Positions 23,167 through 32,341 are shown, counted from the stretch's first letter. The stretch: 47,155 nt of DNA from Lachnospiraceae bacterium (GCA_017453065.1 JAFTKW010000023.1:1-47155); one strand, 5' to 3'. Program-made: numbers and translations. The notes: a model not told the origin generated them from the sequence alone.

Positions 23167-24228
23167 ATGAATAAAGAAGAAAAACTGAAAGCATTAGACG
23201 CCGCTTTGGTGCAGATTGAGAAACAGTATGGTAAGGGAGCAGTTATGAAACTGGGAGACCCTATGAGCCAGATGAGCGTAGAGACTATTCCAACCGGTTC
23301 CTTGAGTCTTGATATTGCACTGGGTCTTGGTGGAATTCCTAAGGGACGTATTATTGAAATCTATGGTCCTGAATCCAGTGGTAAGACTACAGTTACCTTA
23401 CATATGATTGCCGAAGTGCAGAAGCGTGGAGGTATCGCAGGCTTCATTGATGCAGAACATGCACTGGATCCTGTTTATGCTAAGAATATCGGTGTTGATA
23501 TTGACAACTTGTATATTTCACAGCCTGACAACGGTGAGCAGGCATTGGAGATAGCAGAGACGATGGTTCGTTCTGGTGCCCTTGATATCGTTATCGTTGA
23601 CTCTGTAGCTGCATTGGTTCCAAAGGCGGAAATCGATGGTGAGATGGGAGATTCCCATGTGGGCTTACAGGCAAGATTGATGTCTCAGGCGCTTCGTAAA
23701 CTGACTAGTGTGGTTAGCAAGACCAACTGTACTATCGTATTTATCAACCAGCTTCGTGAGAAGATTGGTATTATGTTCGGTAACCCAGAGACAACCACTG
23801 GTGGTAGAGCGTTGAAGTTCTATGCATCTGTGCGTATGGATGTAAGACGTATAGAGTCTTTGAAGCAGGGCGGAGAAGTAATTGGTAACCGTACCAGAGT
23901 CAAAGTGGTAAAGAACAAAGTTGCTCCTCCTTTTAAAGAGGCAGAGTTCGATATTATGTTTGGTGAAGGTATTTCTTCTGTAGGAGATATCTTAGATTTA
24001 GCAGCGGAAAACGGCATTATTGTAAAATCAGGTGCTTGGTATGCATACCAGGGAGAGAAGATTGGACAGGGTCGCGAGAATGCGAAGCAGTATTTGAAAG
24101 ACAATCCAGCAATTTGTGCAGAAGTAGAACTTAAGATTAGAGAACTCTTCGGTTTGGACACAGACTGTATGGAAGGCTCGGAAGAGGATTCTAAATCTAA
24201 GAAAGCTAAGTCTGGGAAAGCAGAGTAA
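23167..24228 (+). CDS. recA: Recombinase RecA
   Basis: 353 residues. Forms ATP-dependent filaments on single-stranded DNA, drives strand exchange and triggers LexA self-cleavage. The Walker A motif is GPESSGKTT (residues 67-75). The Walker B region is [12 protein letters not shown]; the MAW-like [15 protein letters not shown] and loop L2 region with [14 protein letters not shown] are normal. The acidic/lysine-rich tail ([16 protein letters not shown]) is typical. Ribosome site GAAGGAGA. The stop shares a base with recX, and two LexA boxes control the promoter. Confidence 0.98.
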   Translation: MNKEEKLKALDAALVQIEKQYGKGAVMKLGDPMSQMSVETIPTGSLSLDIALGLGGIPKGRIIEIYGPESSGKTTVTLHMIAEVQKRGGIAGFIDAEHALDPVYAKNIGVDIDNLYISQPDNGEQALEIAETMVRSGALDIVIVDSVAALVPKAEIDGEMGDSHVGLQARLMSQALRKLTSVVSKTNCTIVFINQLREKIGIMFGNPETTTGGRALKFYASVRMDVRRIESLKQGGEVIGNRTRVKVVKNKVAPPFKEAEFDIMFGEGISSVGDILDLAAENGIIVKSGAWYAYQGEKIGQGRENAKQYLKDNPAICAEVELKIRELFGLDTDCMEGSEEDSKSKKAKSGKAE

Positions 24229-24875
24229 TGATTATTTCTAAAATCGAAGAATTTACGAAAAATAGAAGTAAAGTATATATTGACCAAGAGTTCGCCTTTG
24301 TTTTATACAAAGGCGAACTGCGTTTATTTGGCATAAAAGAAGACGCAGAACTCTCGGATGAGAATTATCATAAGATTTTAACAGAGATTTTGCCTAAGCG
24401 AGCAAAGATGCGAGCTATGAATCTTTTACAATCCAGAGACTATACTAGGAGTGGTCTGGCGGACAAATTAAGGCAGGGGCTTTATCCAGAAACGGTGATT
24501 GAGGAAGCGCTAGATTATGTGGCATCCTATCGCTACATAGATGACGTGCGGTATGCTAAAAGCTATATACATTACAACCACGAACGCAAGAGTCGTAGAA
24601 TCATTGAACAGGATTTACAGCGCAAGGGAGTCTCAAAGCTGGATGTGGAGCGCGCATGGTGCGAGTGGAAAGAAGAGGGCAATGGACAGGATGAAGAGGA
24701 ACTAATCCTTCGACTGTTGGAAAAAAAGAAGTATTCTCAGGTTTGTGGGGATGCTAAGGAAAGGCAGAAAGTATACGCATTTTTAATGAGAAAAGGTTTT
24801 TCTGGTGATACGGTGAATAGGGCGATGAAAAGATATGAGAATGGCCAGTATACAGATGACTTCTACTTGACATAA
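24228..24875 (+). CDS. recX: RecA regulator RecX
   Basis: 215 residues of the RecX helical-repeat fold. RecX modulates RecA filaments. Recognisable repeats include RAKMRAMNLLQSRDYTRSGLADKLRQG (split at helix ends) and YRYIDDVRYAKSYIHYN with the usual D-D-x-x-Y/F-A pattern, then RRIIEQDLQRKGV. It overlaps the recA stop by one base, so it is co-translated and probably SOS-induced with recA. The N-terminal segment is the extra beta-rich part often found in Bacillota RecX. Confidence 0.93.
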   Translation: MIISKIEEFTKNRSKVYIDQEFAFVLYKGELRLFGIKEDAELSDENYHKILTEILPKRAKMRAMNLLQSRDYTRSGLADKLRQGLYPETVIEEALDYVASYRYIDDVRYAKSYIHYNHERKSRRIIEQDLQRKGVSKLDVERAWCEWKEEGNGQDEEELILRLLEKKKYSQVCGDAKERQKVYAFLMRKGFSGDTVNRAMKRYENGQYTDDFYLT

Positions 24876-24885
24876 GTATCATTTT

Positions 24886-24911
24886 ATTTTACAATTTATT
24901 TGTTGTAAAAT
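24886..24911. repeat. AT-rich inverted repeat after recX
   Basis: ATTTTACAA and TTGTAAAAT are exact complements across an 8-nt loop. It lacks a U-run and may be a weak terminator or the start of the rny regulatory region. A TATAAT at 24960-24965 further on is a probable -10 for rny, with a poor -35. Confidence 0.4.
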
Positions 24912-24994
24912 GCTTGTTAGAATGTGCTCATTGTAAATTCTTGAGCGATACATACATTCTATAATAGATAGTTGTACAATAAACAAACTTAATA

Positions 24995-25007
24995 AGGAGG
25001 TGCTCCT
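24995..25007 (+). promoter_or_regulatory. Hairpin covering the rny ribosome site
   Basis: AGGAG-GTG-CTCCT can fold so that the Shine-Dalgarno of rny (AAGGAGG, ending 12 nt before the ATG) is paired. The stem is only five pairs, but it includes the whole site. Confidence 0.4.
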
Positions 25008-25011
25008 GTAA

Positions 25012-26562
25012 ATGCTTTGGTATATTCTAGGAGCGGTAGCGGTTACTCTTTTAATCTCTATTCCTGTTACAGCTGTTGTAGCAACCAATCGCCGTAAGAA
25101 ATTCGTAGAAGGCAAGCTTGGTGATGCTGAAACAAAGGCAAGAGAGATTATCGATGAAGCTTTAAAGACTGCAGAGGCTAAGAAGCGCGAATCCTTACTT
25201 GAAGTCAAAGAAGAGTCCATTCGAACAAAGAATGAACTTGACAAAGAAATCAAGGAGCGCAGAGCAGAGGCACAGCGTTATGAGAGACGTGTGCAGCAGA
25301 AAGAAGAAGCCATCGACAAAAAGACGGAGGCTATCGAGCGCAAAGAACAGAGTTTGGCAGCGAAAGAAGAAAACCTTAATCGAATGAAGGAAGAGGTTGC
25401 TAAACTGAACGAGCAAAGAGTACAGGAACTGGAAAGAATTTCCGGATTGACCTCTGAACAAGCAAAAGAATACTTATTGAAAATTGTTGAAGACGAAGTG
25501 AAACATGAAACGGCTGTGATGATCAAGGAACTTGAGAGTCGCGCCAAGGAAGAAGCAGACAAGAAAGCGAAGGAGTATGTGGTAAATGCCATCCAGAGAT
25601 GCGCAGCAGACCATGTTTCTGAAACTACTATTTCTGTTGTACAGCTTCCAAATGATGAGATGAAAGGACGTATCATCGGTAGAGAGGGTCGAAACATTCG
25701 TACTCTTGAAACCATGACAGGAGTTGATTTGATTATCGACGATACTCCAGAAGCAGTTATCCTTTCTGGATTTGATCCAATCCGTCGTGAGGTTGCTAGA
25801 ATTGCCCTTGAGAAATTAATCGTAGATGGACGTATCCATCCTGCCAGAATTGAAGAAATGGTAGAAAAGGCGCAAAAAGAAGTTGAAGTAATGATTAAAG
25901 AGGAAGGTGAAGCAGCTACACTTGAAGTTGGTGTACATGGTATTCATCCTGAACTCGTAAGATTACTTGGTAAGATGAAATTTAGAACCAGTTATGGTCA
26001 GAATGCTTTGAAACATTCCATTGAAGTAGCTCAGTTGTCAGGTCTTTTAGCATCTGAAATGGGCCTTGATGTGAGACTTGCAAAGCGTGCAGGTTTGTTG
26101 CATGATATTGGTAAGTCTGTTGACCATGAAATGGAAGGCTCCCATATTCAGTTGGGATCCGAACTTTGTAGAAAATACAAAGAGAATGCTACTGTCATTA
26201 ACTCAGTAGAATCTCACCATGGCGACGTAGAGCCAACATCCCTGATTGCATGCATTGTACAAGCTGCTGATACAATTTCTGCTGCAAGACCAGGAGCTAG
26301 AAGGGAAACATTGGAAACCTATACTAGCAGACTTAAACAGTTAGAAGAAATCACAAACAATTTCAAAGGTGTTGAAAAATCTTTTGCTATTCAGGCGGGA
26401 CGTGAAGTTCGTGTAATGGTAGTTCCTGAACAGATTTCGGATGCAGACATGGTATTGATGGCTAGAGAGATTTCTAAGCAGATTGAAGCTGAATTAGAAT
26501 ATCCTGGACAGATCAAAGTCAATGTTATTCGAGAGAGTCGTGTAATCGACTATGCAAAATAA
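25012..26562 (+). CDS. rny: Ribonuclease Y
   Basis: 516 residues. Endoribonuclease that starts mRNA decay at the membrane in Bacillota. An N-terminal membrane helix (about 2-25, [20 protein letters not shown]) is followed by a long charged coiled coil (about 35-200). The KH RNA-binding domain has [15 protein letters not shown] and [11 protein letters not shown]. The HD phosphohydrolase domain has KHSIEVAQ and [12 protein letters not shown], then SVESHHGD. Length and domain order are standard. A possible hairpin hides its ribosome site. Confidence 0.97.
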   Translation: MLWYILGAVAVTLLISIPVTAVVATNRRKKFVEGKLGDAETKAREIIDEALKTAEAKKRESLLEVKEESIRTKNELDKEIKERRAEAQRYERRVQQKEEAIDKKTEAIERKEQSLAAKEENLNRMKEEVAKLNEQRVQELERISGLTSEQAKEYLLKIVEDEVKHETAVMIKELESRAKEEADKKAKEYVVNAIQRCAADHVSETTISVVQLPNDEMKGRIIGREGRNIRTLETMTGVDLIIDDTPEAVILSGFDPIRREVARIALEKLIVDGRIHPARIEEMVEKAQKEVEVMIKEEGEAATLEVGVHGIHPELVRLLGKMKFRTSYGQNALKHSIEVAQLSGLLASEMGLDVRLAKRAGLLHDIGKSVDHEMEGSHIQLGSELCRKYKENATVINSVESHHGDVEPTSLIACIVQAADTISAARPGARRETLETYTSRLKQLEEITNNFKGVEKSFAIQAGREVRVMVVPEQISDADMVLMAREISKQIEAELEYPGQIKVNVIRESRVIDYAK

Positions 26563-26577
26563 AATCAAATAAGTATT

Positions 26578-26613
26578 AAAGTGGAAATCAAGAAATTGAT
26601 TTCCACTTTTTTT
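26578..26613 (+). terminator. Intrinsic terminator after rny
   Basis: AAAGTGGAAATCA pairs exactly with TGATTTCCACTTT over AGAAAT, followed by a T run. Confidence 0.92.
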
Positions 26614-26623
26614 ATTTTGGGTA

Positions 26624-26652
26624 TTGTCTAAAGCACAACAATATAGTAGAAT
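26624..26652 (+). promoter_or_regulatory. Promoter of aminotransferase gene
   Basis: TTGTCT (26624-26629), 17 nt, TAGAAT (26647-26652). The expected start point near 26659 makes the upstream ATG at 26662 unlikely as the translation start. Confidence 0.7.
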
Positions 26653-26715
26653 AGATGAAACGTGTATGATTGTATACGATTATCCAATACAAATAATAAG
26701 GACGGTGCATCAAGG

Positions 26716-28002
26716 ATGAAATCGTACAAAGAAATGAGCAAAGAAGAATTACTGGCGTTAAAGGCGGATTTAGAAAACGCTTATTTGGATGCGAAGGGAA
26801 AGGGCCTTAAATTAGATATGTCCAGAGGTAAACCAGGTTTAAGTCAACTTGACGTTTCCATGCCTATGTTGGATGTGATTAACAGTTCATCAGATATGAA
26901 GACTCAGTTGGGAAACGATACTCGTAATTATGGTGATTTGGATGGTATCGGTGAATGTAGAAGACTTATGGCAGCAATGATGTCTGTTAAGAAGGACAAC
27001 GTTCTGATTTGTGGTAACTCCAGTTTAAATATTATGTATGATACTGTATCTCGTTCCATGATGAAGGGGGTCAATGGCTCCACACCTTGGTGTAAATTAG
27101 ACAAAGTGAAATTCTTGTGCCCAGTACCTGGTTATGATCGTCACTTTAAGATAACCGAGTATTTCGGCATTGAAATGGTCAATATTCCATTATATGATGA
27201 TGGCCCGGATATGGATATGGTAGAGGAATATGTAAATAATGACCCTACTGTGAAAGGTATCTGGTGTGTACCAATGTATTCCAATCCTACTGGCATTTCT
27301 TATTCTGATGAAGTGGTAAGACGCTTTGCGAATTTGCAGCCAGCAGCAGCGGATTTTAGAATTTTTTGGGATAATGCGTACTGTGTTCATCATTTATATG
27401 AGGACAGACAGGACAAAATCTTAAATATTTTGGAGGAATGCGAAAAAGCTGGAAATCCAAATATGGTATACATTTTTGCCTCAACCTCTAAAGTTACTTT
27501 CTCTGGTTCGGGTGTGTCTGCTGTGGCGTCTTCCTTGGAGAATATTGAATTCATTATGAGCCAGATGACTGTTCAGACCATTGGCCATGACAAGATTAAT
27601 CAGCTTCGACATGCTCGTTATTTCAAAGACATTAATGGAATGACAGAGCATATGAAAAAGCATGCAAACTTAATGCGTCCTAAGTTTCAGGCGGTATTAC
27701 AAGTGTTTGAACGAGGACTTTCAGGCTTGGAAATTGGCACATGGACCAATCCTAATGGTGGATATTTTATCTCCTTCGATGCAATGGAGGGATGCGCTAA
27801 GGCCATTGTAGCTAAATGTAAAGAGGCAGGTGTAGTGCTCACTGGAGCAGGAGCAACCTTCCCTTATGGACTAGATCCTAAGGATAGCAATATTCGTATT
27901 GCTCCTTCATTCCCTACACCAGAAGAGATGGCAGCTGCCGCAGAGTTGTTCGTGCTTTGTGTGAAACTGGTAAGTATAGAAAAATTGCTTGAAAAGTGTT
28001 AG
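26716..28002 (+). CDS. Aspartate aminotransferase, type Ic (PLP-dependent)
   Basis: 428 residues from ATG 26716, which gives the usual family start MKSYKEMSKEELLALK; the longer reading from 26662 would begin at the predicted transcription start. The ribosome site is weak (AAGGACGG, about 10 nt upstream). The protein fits the fold-type-I class Ic aspartate aminotransferases (Asp_aminotransf family), which move an amino group between aspartate and 2-oxoglutarate. DMSRGKP opens the catalytic domain, YSNPTG binds the cofactor, and Lys259 in STSKVTFSGSG is the Schiff-base lysine. A substrate other than aspartate cannot be excluded. Stands alone between terminators. Confidence 0.88.
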   Translation: MKSYKEMSKEELLALKADLENAYLDAKGKGLKLDMSRGKPGLSQLDVSMPMLDVINSSSDMKTQLGNDTRNYGDLDGIGECRRLMAAMMSVKKDNVLICGNSSLNIMYDTVSRSMMKGVNGSTPWCKLDKVKFLCPVPGYDRHFKITEYFGIEMVNIPLYDDGPDMDMVEEYVNNDPTVKGIWCVPMYSNPTGISYSDEVVRRFANLQPAAADFRIFWDNAYCVHHLYEDRQDKILNILEECEKAGNPNMVYIFASTSKVTFSGSGVSAVASSLENIEFIMSQMTVQTIGHDKINQLRHARYFKDINGMTEHMKKHANLMRPKFQAVLQVFERGLSGLEIGTWTNPNGGYFISFDAMEGCAKAIVAKCKEAGVVLTGAGATFPYGLDPKDSNIRIAPSFPTPEEMAAAAELFVLCVKLVSIEKLLEKC

Positions 28003-28018
28003 TAGCTTTTTATATAAT
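27989..28018 (+). promoter_or_regulatory. Promoter of the Nudix gene
   Basis: TTGAAA (27989-27994), 18 nt, TATAAT (28013-28018). It overlaps the end of the aminotransferase gene. Confidence 0.65.
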
Positions 28019-28029
28019 GATTGACAGAG

Positions 28030-28058
28030 GGTTCGCAACATTGCTTGCGGACCTTTTT
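28030..28058 (+). terminator. Terminator-like hairpin at the start of the Nudix leader
   Basis: GGTTCGCAA pairs with TTGCGGACC (one G-T) over CATTGC, then TTTTT. It ends the aminotransferase transcript, but it lies just after the Nudix promoter, so it may also attenuate that gene or cap its 5' end. Confidence 0.7.
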
Positions 28059-28077
28059 AGTAAAGGAGAAATGAGTT

Positions 28078-28605
28078 ATGGCAGAGGAGTTTAAGAGATT
28101 AAGTAGAGACTTAGTCTATGAAGGTTCTATCATAGACTATTACAAGGATACTGTGCAGGTGCCAAATGGAAATGTGGTAAAATGGGATTTTATAGGTCAC
28201 AAGGGGGCCGCTGCTATTGTTCCTGTGACAAAGGATGGGAAAATACTGATGGTCAGACAGTATAGAAATGCTTTGGACCGATATACATTGGAAATTCCAG
28301 CGGGTGGACTGAATCCAGGAGAACCAACTTATGATGCGGCCAAGAGAGAACTAGAAGAAGAAACAGGATATAAGAGTGACGATATTTCCTTTTTGGTGAG
28401 TATTTATACCACAGTTGCATTTTGCAATGAAAAAATTGATATTTATGTGGCAAAAAATCTTATACCAAGCAGACAAAATCTGGATGAAGATGAGTTTATC
28501 GATGTGCAAAGCTACACAGTGGAAGAACTTCTTCAGAAGATTTATGCCGGAGAAATTATGGATTCCAAAACAATCTGTGGAATTATGGCCTACAAGTTAA
28601 AATAA
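28078..28605 (+). CDS. Nudix hydrolase, ADP-ribose pyrophosphatase-like
   Basis: 175 residues. The Nudix box is complete at 76-98: Gly76, Glu82, Arg90-Glu91, Glu94, Glu95 and Gly97 in GGLNPGEPTYDAAK then RELEEETGY. The preceding VRQYRNALDRYTLEIPAG stretch is the hallmark of the ADP-ribose pyrophosphatase (NudF/YqkG) branch, which splits ADP-ribose into AMP and ribose-5-phosphate. Start follows AAAGGAGA. Its own promoter lies upstream, and xerD follows after 99 nt with a separate promoter. Confidence 0.92.
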   Translation: MAEEFKRLSRDLVYEGSIIDYYKDTVQVPNGNVVKWDFIGHKGAAAIVPVTKDGKILMVRQYRNALDRYTLEIPAGGLNPGEPTYDAAKRELEEETGYKSDDISFLVSIYTTVAFCNEKIDIYVAKNLIPSRQNLDEDEFIDVQSYTVEELLQKIYAGEIMDSKTICGIMAYKLK

Positions 28606-28608
28606 AGA

Positions 28609-28637
28609 TTGCTTTTCGGCTCTGTAATTATTATAAT
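28609..28637 (+). promoter_or_regulatory. Promoter of xerD
   Basis: TTGCTT (28609-28614), 17 nt, TATAAT (28632-28637). Confidence 0.72.
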
Positions 28638-28704
28638 GAAATTCGACGACTTTTGATGAAAAGGGCATCTATGAGGGATACGGAGTTAGAAAGGGTAAGA
28701 GTTC

Positions 28705-29589
28705 ATGGAGAGGGACATACAGGCGTTTGTTACATATCTTAAAACGGTTAAAAAATCATCTGCCAATACCGTTATGTCTTACGGAAGAGACCTTGGCAAG
28801 TTCAAGGCTTTTTTTGCAGAACAAGGGATTACCCAGGTGCGCCAGATTACCCAGACTGGACTCAACTCTTATGTTTTGTATCTTGAGAAGATGAAATTTA
28901 CTCCAGCTACAGTTTCCCGCAACATTGCTTCTATCAAAGCATTTTATCATTTTTTGTTTAAACAGCACTTGATTGAGGATGATATTTCTGACATGCTCAA
29001 AGCACCAAAGATTGAGAAGAAGATGCCGGGAATTATGTCTATGAAGCAGATTACAGATTTGCTCGAGCAGCCATCAGCAGACACTCCAAAGCAATTGCGT
29101 GATAGGGCGATGTTAGAACTGATGTATGCTACTGGAATTCGAGTTTCAGAATTGATTGGGCTTAAACTTTCGGATATCAATTTGCAGATGGGATTTTTGG
29201 TCTGCAGAGATGGCAGTAAAGAGAGAGTCATTCCCTTTGGCAACAAGGCAAGGACGGCACTTCTTGATTACATCGAAAAAGGCAGAGAGGCGCTTATGGT
29301 GGACCGTAACTGCGAAATTCTGTTCCTTAACTGTTATGGACAAGAGATGAGCCGTCAAGGCTTTTGGAAATTGATTAAGTCTTATGCCAAACAGGCAGGA
29401 ATAGAAGCGGAAATTACGCCACATACATTGAGACATTCTTTCGCGGCTCATTTGGTTGAAAATGGAGCGGATTTAAAGAGTGTTCAGGAGATGATGGGAC
29501 ATTCCGATTTGGCATCAACACAGATTTATGCCAATATGAATCAAAATAGAATTAGAGACGTATATGCAAAGGCTCATCCAAGAGGATGA
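28705..29589 (+). CDS. xerD: Site-specific tyrosine recombinase XerD
   Basis: 294 residues, the usual length. XerD with XerC resolves chromosome dimers at dif. The N-terminal SAM-like core-binding domain (about 1-90) includes ANTVMSYGRDLGKFKAFF. The catalytic domain has all six expected residues: Arg146 (ATGIRVSELIGL), Lys172 (KERVIP), His240 and Arg243 (HTLRHSFAAHL), His266 (GHSDLAST) and nucleophile Tyr275. No phage or integron features are nearby, which supports a housekeeping role rather than an integrase. A terminator overlaps its last codons. Confidence 0.93.
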   Translation: MERDIQAFVTYLKTVKKSSANTVMSYGRDLGKFKAFFAEQGITQVRQITQTGLNSYVLYLEKMKFTPATVSRNIASIKAFYHFLFKQHLIEDDISDMLKAPKIEKKMPGIMSMKQITDLLEQPSADTPKQLRDRAMLELMYATGIRVSELIGLKLSDINLQMGFLVCRDGSKERVIPFGNKARTALLDYIEKGREALMVDRNCEILFLNCYGQEMSRQGFWKLIKSYAKQAGIEAEITPHTLRHSFAAHLVENGADLKSVQEMMGHSDLASTQIYANMNQNRIRDVYAKAHPRG

Positions 29590-29597
29590 GCCTTTTT
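29568..29597 (+). terminator. Intrinsic terminator overlapping the end of xerD
   Basis: AAAGGCTCATCC and GGATGAGCCTTTTT pair over AAGA. The stem contains the last codons and the TGA stop of xerD. Confidence 0.9.
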
Positions 29598-29649
29598 GTA
29601 TCATTGAATATGAATAAATACTGTTTTTGGTACTTTTGACTCAGAAACT

Positions 29650-29736
29650 TATACACTAAATCGGCCTGTGGTATACACTATGATTTTTGACATAAAAAAC
29701 GGAAGATGATAGATTTCTAAGTGTATAAAGTGTATA
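29650..29736. promoter_or_regulatory. Four AGTGTATA operator-like octamers before the PTS operon
   Basis: TATACACT occurs at 29650-29657 and 29672-29679; its reverse complement AGTGTATA occurs at 29720-29727 and 29729-29736. The two reverse copies lie upstream and the two forward copies downstream of the promoter at 29687-29715. Spacings are 22 nt and 9 nt. This symmetry looks like a regulatory operator for the regulator encoded next door, with looping or repression possible. Confidence 0.6.
29687..29715 (+). promoter_or_regulatory. Sigma-A-type promoter of the PTS operon
   Basis: TTGACA (29687-29692), 17 nt, TAGATT (29710-29715). I found no sigma-54 -24/-12 (TGGCAC/TTGC) pattern in this region. 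Confidence 0.65.
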
Positions 29737-29780
29737 ATTTGATTGGTTGATTTAAACATCTTGATTACAGGAGGAAAATC

Positions 29781-32330
29781 ATGAAATCAAATAAAGACAA
29801 AATATACGATTTTATTAAACTTTCCACAAGCGGAGAAATGGAAGATGGCGTGTCTACTATATATATTGCAGAAGCGCTCAATCTACAGAGAACCAATGTG
29901 AGTAGTGACCTCAACCAACTTGTAAAAGAAGGCAAGGTAGAAAAAAGAAATGGACGCCCTGTGAAATATTATGTAGTCAAAGAGACAAAGAAGACGGATT
30001 GCTTTGCGAAATTGATAGGGGCACAGGGAAGTTTGAGGCAAGCAGTGCAGCTAGCCAAGGCGGCTGTACTTTATCCAAATAGATGTTTAAATACGATGCT
30101 AATAGGAGCAAAAGGAACCGGAAAGAGTTATTTTGCAAAACAGATGTACCGACTCGCCTTAGAGAGGGGAATTAAGCAGGATGTAGCTAAGTTTGTACAA
30201 ATGAATTGTCAAGATTATGCTCAAGATGGTGAGGGCGCAATGAAGGCGCTTTTAGACTTTTTTGCTGAAGCTAAAGATGGAGTTCTTTATCTGGACAATA
30301 TACAGTTCTTGCCAGGAAGCGCCAAAAGATATCTGCTAGATAGGGCGAAAGAGTCAAGTGGTTGTATGCTGGTGGTCAGTTGCACTAGCCAGGATCAGCT
30401 GCAGGATGAGGATTTCGTGGTGGCTTTTCCAATGCGAATAGAACTTCCGATACTATCACAGCGTCCTTTGTCGGAACGCCTTGCACTGATCAAGAAGCAT
30501 TTTCAAAAAGAAGCAGCAAGAATAAAGCGAAAATTGATTGTCAAAGGCGACTTGATGAGAGCGTTGCTTTCTTATGAATGTGAAGCAAATTATCATCAAC
30601 TGAAAGGTGACATCAAGATTGGATGTGCGAATGCCTATGTCAGAGAGTACAAAACGCAAGATGATATTCAACTTTTTTTGAGCGATTTCCCGCAACATGT
30701 GCGAAAAGGATTGCTCAAAAGCAGAATGTTAAAAAAAGAGATAGATGAGTTGGTACCTGTTGGAAGCACCTTTGTTTTTAGTGAAGATGCGATGAACATT
30801 CAGGAAACCAAAGGACTTAACTTCTATGAAAGAATCAACCAGAAGGCAGAGCAGCTTAAGGGTATAGGACTGGAGCAGGAAGAAGTAGATGCTATTTTGG
30901 TCGGTGAGGTAGAAAGGTCTTTTGCCAAATACAGAGTGAATTTGGTCGGTGAGGTTGCAGACAAAAGTCAGTTGGCAATCCTGGTAGAAGAACCTTTAAT
31001 GGAGCTGGTGGAAAACTTTTTAAAACGTGCAGAGCAAAGTTTAAACACACGGTTTCCTAGTTCTGTTTTTTATGGTTTATGCCTACATATCCATGCAGTT
31101 ATCCATCGCTTGGCAGAGAGGGCGGCAATTGATATGGCGCGCATTGCCGATGTGCTGAGCAAGCACCAAAAAGAATACCTGCTGATGGTGGAATTGGCAG
31201 AGGAAATCAAGAAAGTATATCCTGTGGAACTGTCTACGGAAGAAATTGCACTGATGACCATGTTCCTTACTTGTGGGCAGGAGGAAAAAAGAAAGGCACC
31301 GAAGCCAGTTATACTGTTTGCTTTCTACGGGGAAGGCGTTGCAACAGCTATTGCCAAGACAGTGACAAGTCTTGTAAAACTTGACAATATATATGCATTT
31401 GAACTGGCGTACGATAGAGGAACGCCAGAGACCTATGCGCAGCTTCGCGATTTCGTCTCGGATATCCATCAGGGAAAAGGAGTTCTGGTAGTGTATGACA
31501 GTAGTTTTCTGCCAGAGATGCTTTCCGAGATAGAAGAAGAATTGGGGGTTTTCATTAGGCAGTTCCCAGCACCAATTGCCACTATGGGTATTGAATTGGC
31601 ACGCAGGACAACCACAGAGTCCAATCCTGAAGAAGTATATAAACAGGCAATAGGACGATTGGGAGAACTGATGGATTATGGAAAGAATTATATCGTTACT
31701 CTTTGTACCACTGGAATGGGAGGGGCAAGGGAATTAAAACGATATATCGAACAATACGGCAAATTGTCCAACACAGAGGTTGTTCCATTGGCCATTGAAG
31801 ATAGAGAAGCTTTGAAAGAAACCTTCCGCAAGTTGATGCGTCAAGGATATATCTCTTGTGTGGTGGGGACTTTTGATCCAGAACTATTTTCTATTCCGTT
31901 TATTCCAATCAGTGATGTGTTTGGAACAAAAAAGGAGAATCTACCAAAGCTTCTTAGCTTTGAAAAGGAAGCAAAGTTAAAGATAGATTACGAATCCATG
32001 TTTGATTATTTAAATGAACAGCTGGAGTACACAAATATTTCGAAGCTTAGAAAGGTACTTCCAAGTGTACTAAAGAATATCAACGAAGAGATTGCAGAAC
32101 TATCTTTGGATGCAGAGGCTGGATTGCTTATCCATTTGGCATGTCTGGTGGATCGAATGATTGGCAAACAAAAAGGGGCAACAAACCCAAGAAAGACCAT
32201 GATATTGACCAAATATGAAGCAGAGTTCAAGAAACTGCTTAAGATTTTGAAAGAGTTGGAAAAGGCTTTTCGCATTATTATTACAGACGATGAAATAGCA
32301 AATATTTTAACTATCATATATCAATTATAG
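29781..32330 (+). CDS. LevR/ManR-like PRD transcriptional regulator with degenerate AAA+ domain
   Basis: 849 residues. N-terminal winged helix-turn-helix (about 1-65). An AAA+ domain (about 75-290) has Walker A GAKGTGKS (109-116) but Walker B reads VLYLDN (Asn for the usual Glu). The stretch that normally holds GAFTGA is shortened to DGEGAMKALLDFF, and the usual Arg-finger FTRR-type segment is lost. PRD1 is about 400-500 (His436, His438, His442). A mannose-IIA-like domain (about 508-635) has AFYG where the phospho-His AHG is expected. A IIB-Gat-like segment keeps Cys642 (LCTTGMGG), and PRD2 is about 740-849 (His785). Such proteins switch PTS operons through HPr and EIIB phosphorylation. The losses suggest it no longer works as a sigma-54 activator. 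Leads the operon, 12 nt before IIA. Confidence 0.87.
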   Translation: MKSNKDKIYDFIKLSTSGEMEDGVSTIYIAEALNLQRTNVSSDLNQLVKEGKVEKRNGRPVKYYVVKETKKTDCFAKLIGAQGSLRQAVQLAKAAVLYPNRCLNTMLIGAKGTGKSYFAKQMYRLALERGIKQDVAKFVQMNCQDYAQDGEGAMKALLDFFAEAKDGVLYLDNIQFLPGSAKRYLLDRAKESSGCMLVVSCTSQDQLQDEDFVVAFPMRIELPILSQRPLSERLALIKKHFQKEAARIKRKLIVKGDLMRALLSYECEANYHQLKGDIKIGCANAYVREYKTQDDIQLFLSDFPQHVRKGLLKSRMLKKEIDELVPVGSTFVFSEDAMNIQETKGLNFYERINQKAEQLKGIGLEQEEVDAILVGEVERSFAKYRVNLVGEVADKSQLAILVEEPLMELVENFLKRAEQSLNTRFPSSVFYGLCLHIHAVIHRLAERAAIDMARIADVLSKHQKEYLLMVELAEEIKKVYPVELSTEEIALMTMFLTCGQEEKRKAPKPVILFAFYGEGVATAIAKTVTSLVKLDNIYAFELAYDRGTPETYAQLRDFVSDIHQGKGVLVVYDSSFLPEMLSEIEEELGVFIRQFPAPIATMGIELARRTTTESNPEEVYKQAIGRLGELMDYGKNYIVTLCTTGMGGARELKRYIEQYGKLSNTEVVPLAIEDREALKETFRKLMRQGYISCVVGTFDPELFSIPFIPISDVFGTKKENLPKLLSFEKEAKLKIDYESMFDYLNEQLEYTNISKLRKVLPSVLKNINEEIAELSLDAEAGLLIHLACLVDRMIGKQKGATNPRKTMILTKYEAEFKKLLKILKELEKAFRIIITDDEIANILTIIYQL

Positions 32331-32341
32331 GGGGAAAACAC

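Noticed and set aside
28705-29589. Integrase of a mobile element
   Set aside because: Length and sequence are those of housekeeping XerD; no att repeats, phage genes or tRNA end are nearby.
29598-29780. Sigma-54 promoter expected for a LevR-like regulator
   Set aside because: No TGGCAC-N5-TTGC pattern was found; TTGGTAC at about 29630 lacks the -12 half. A TTGACA/TAGATT pair fits better.
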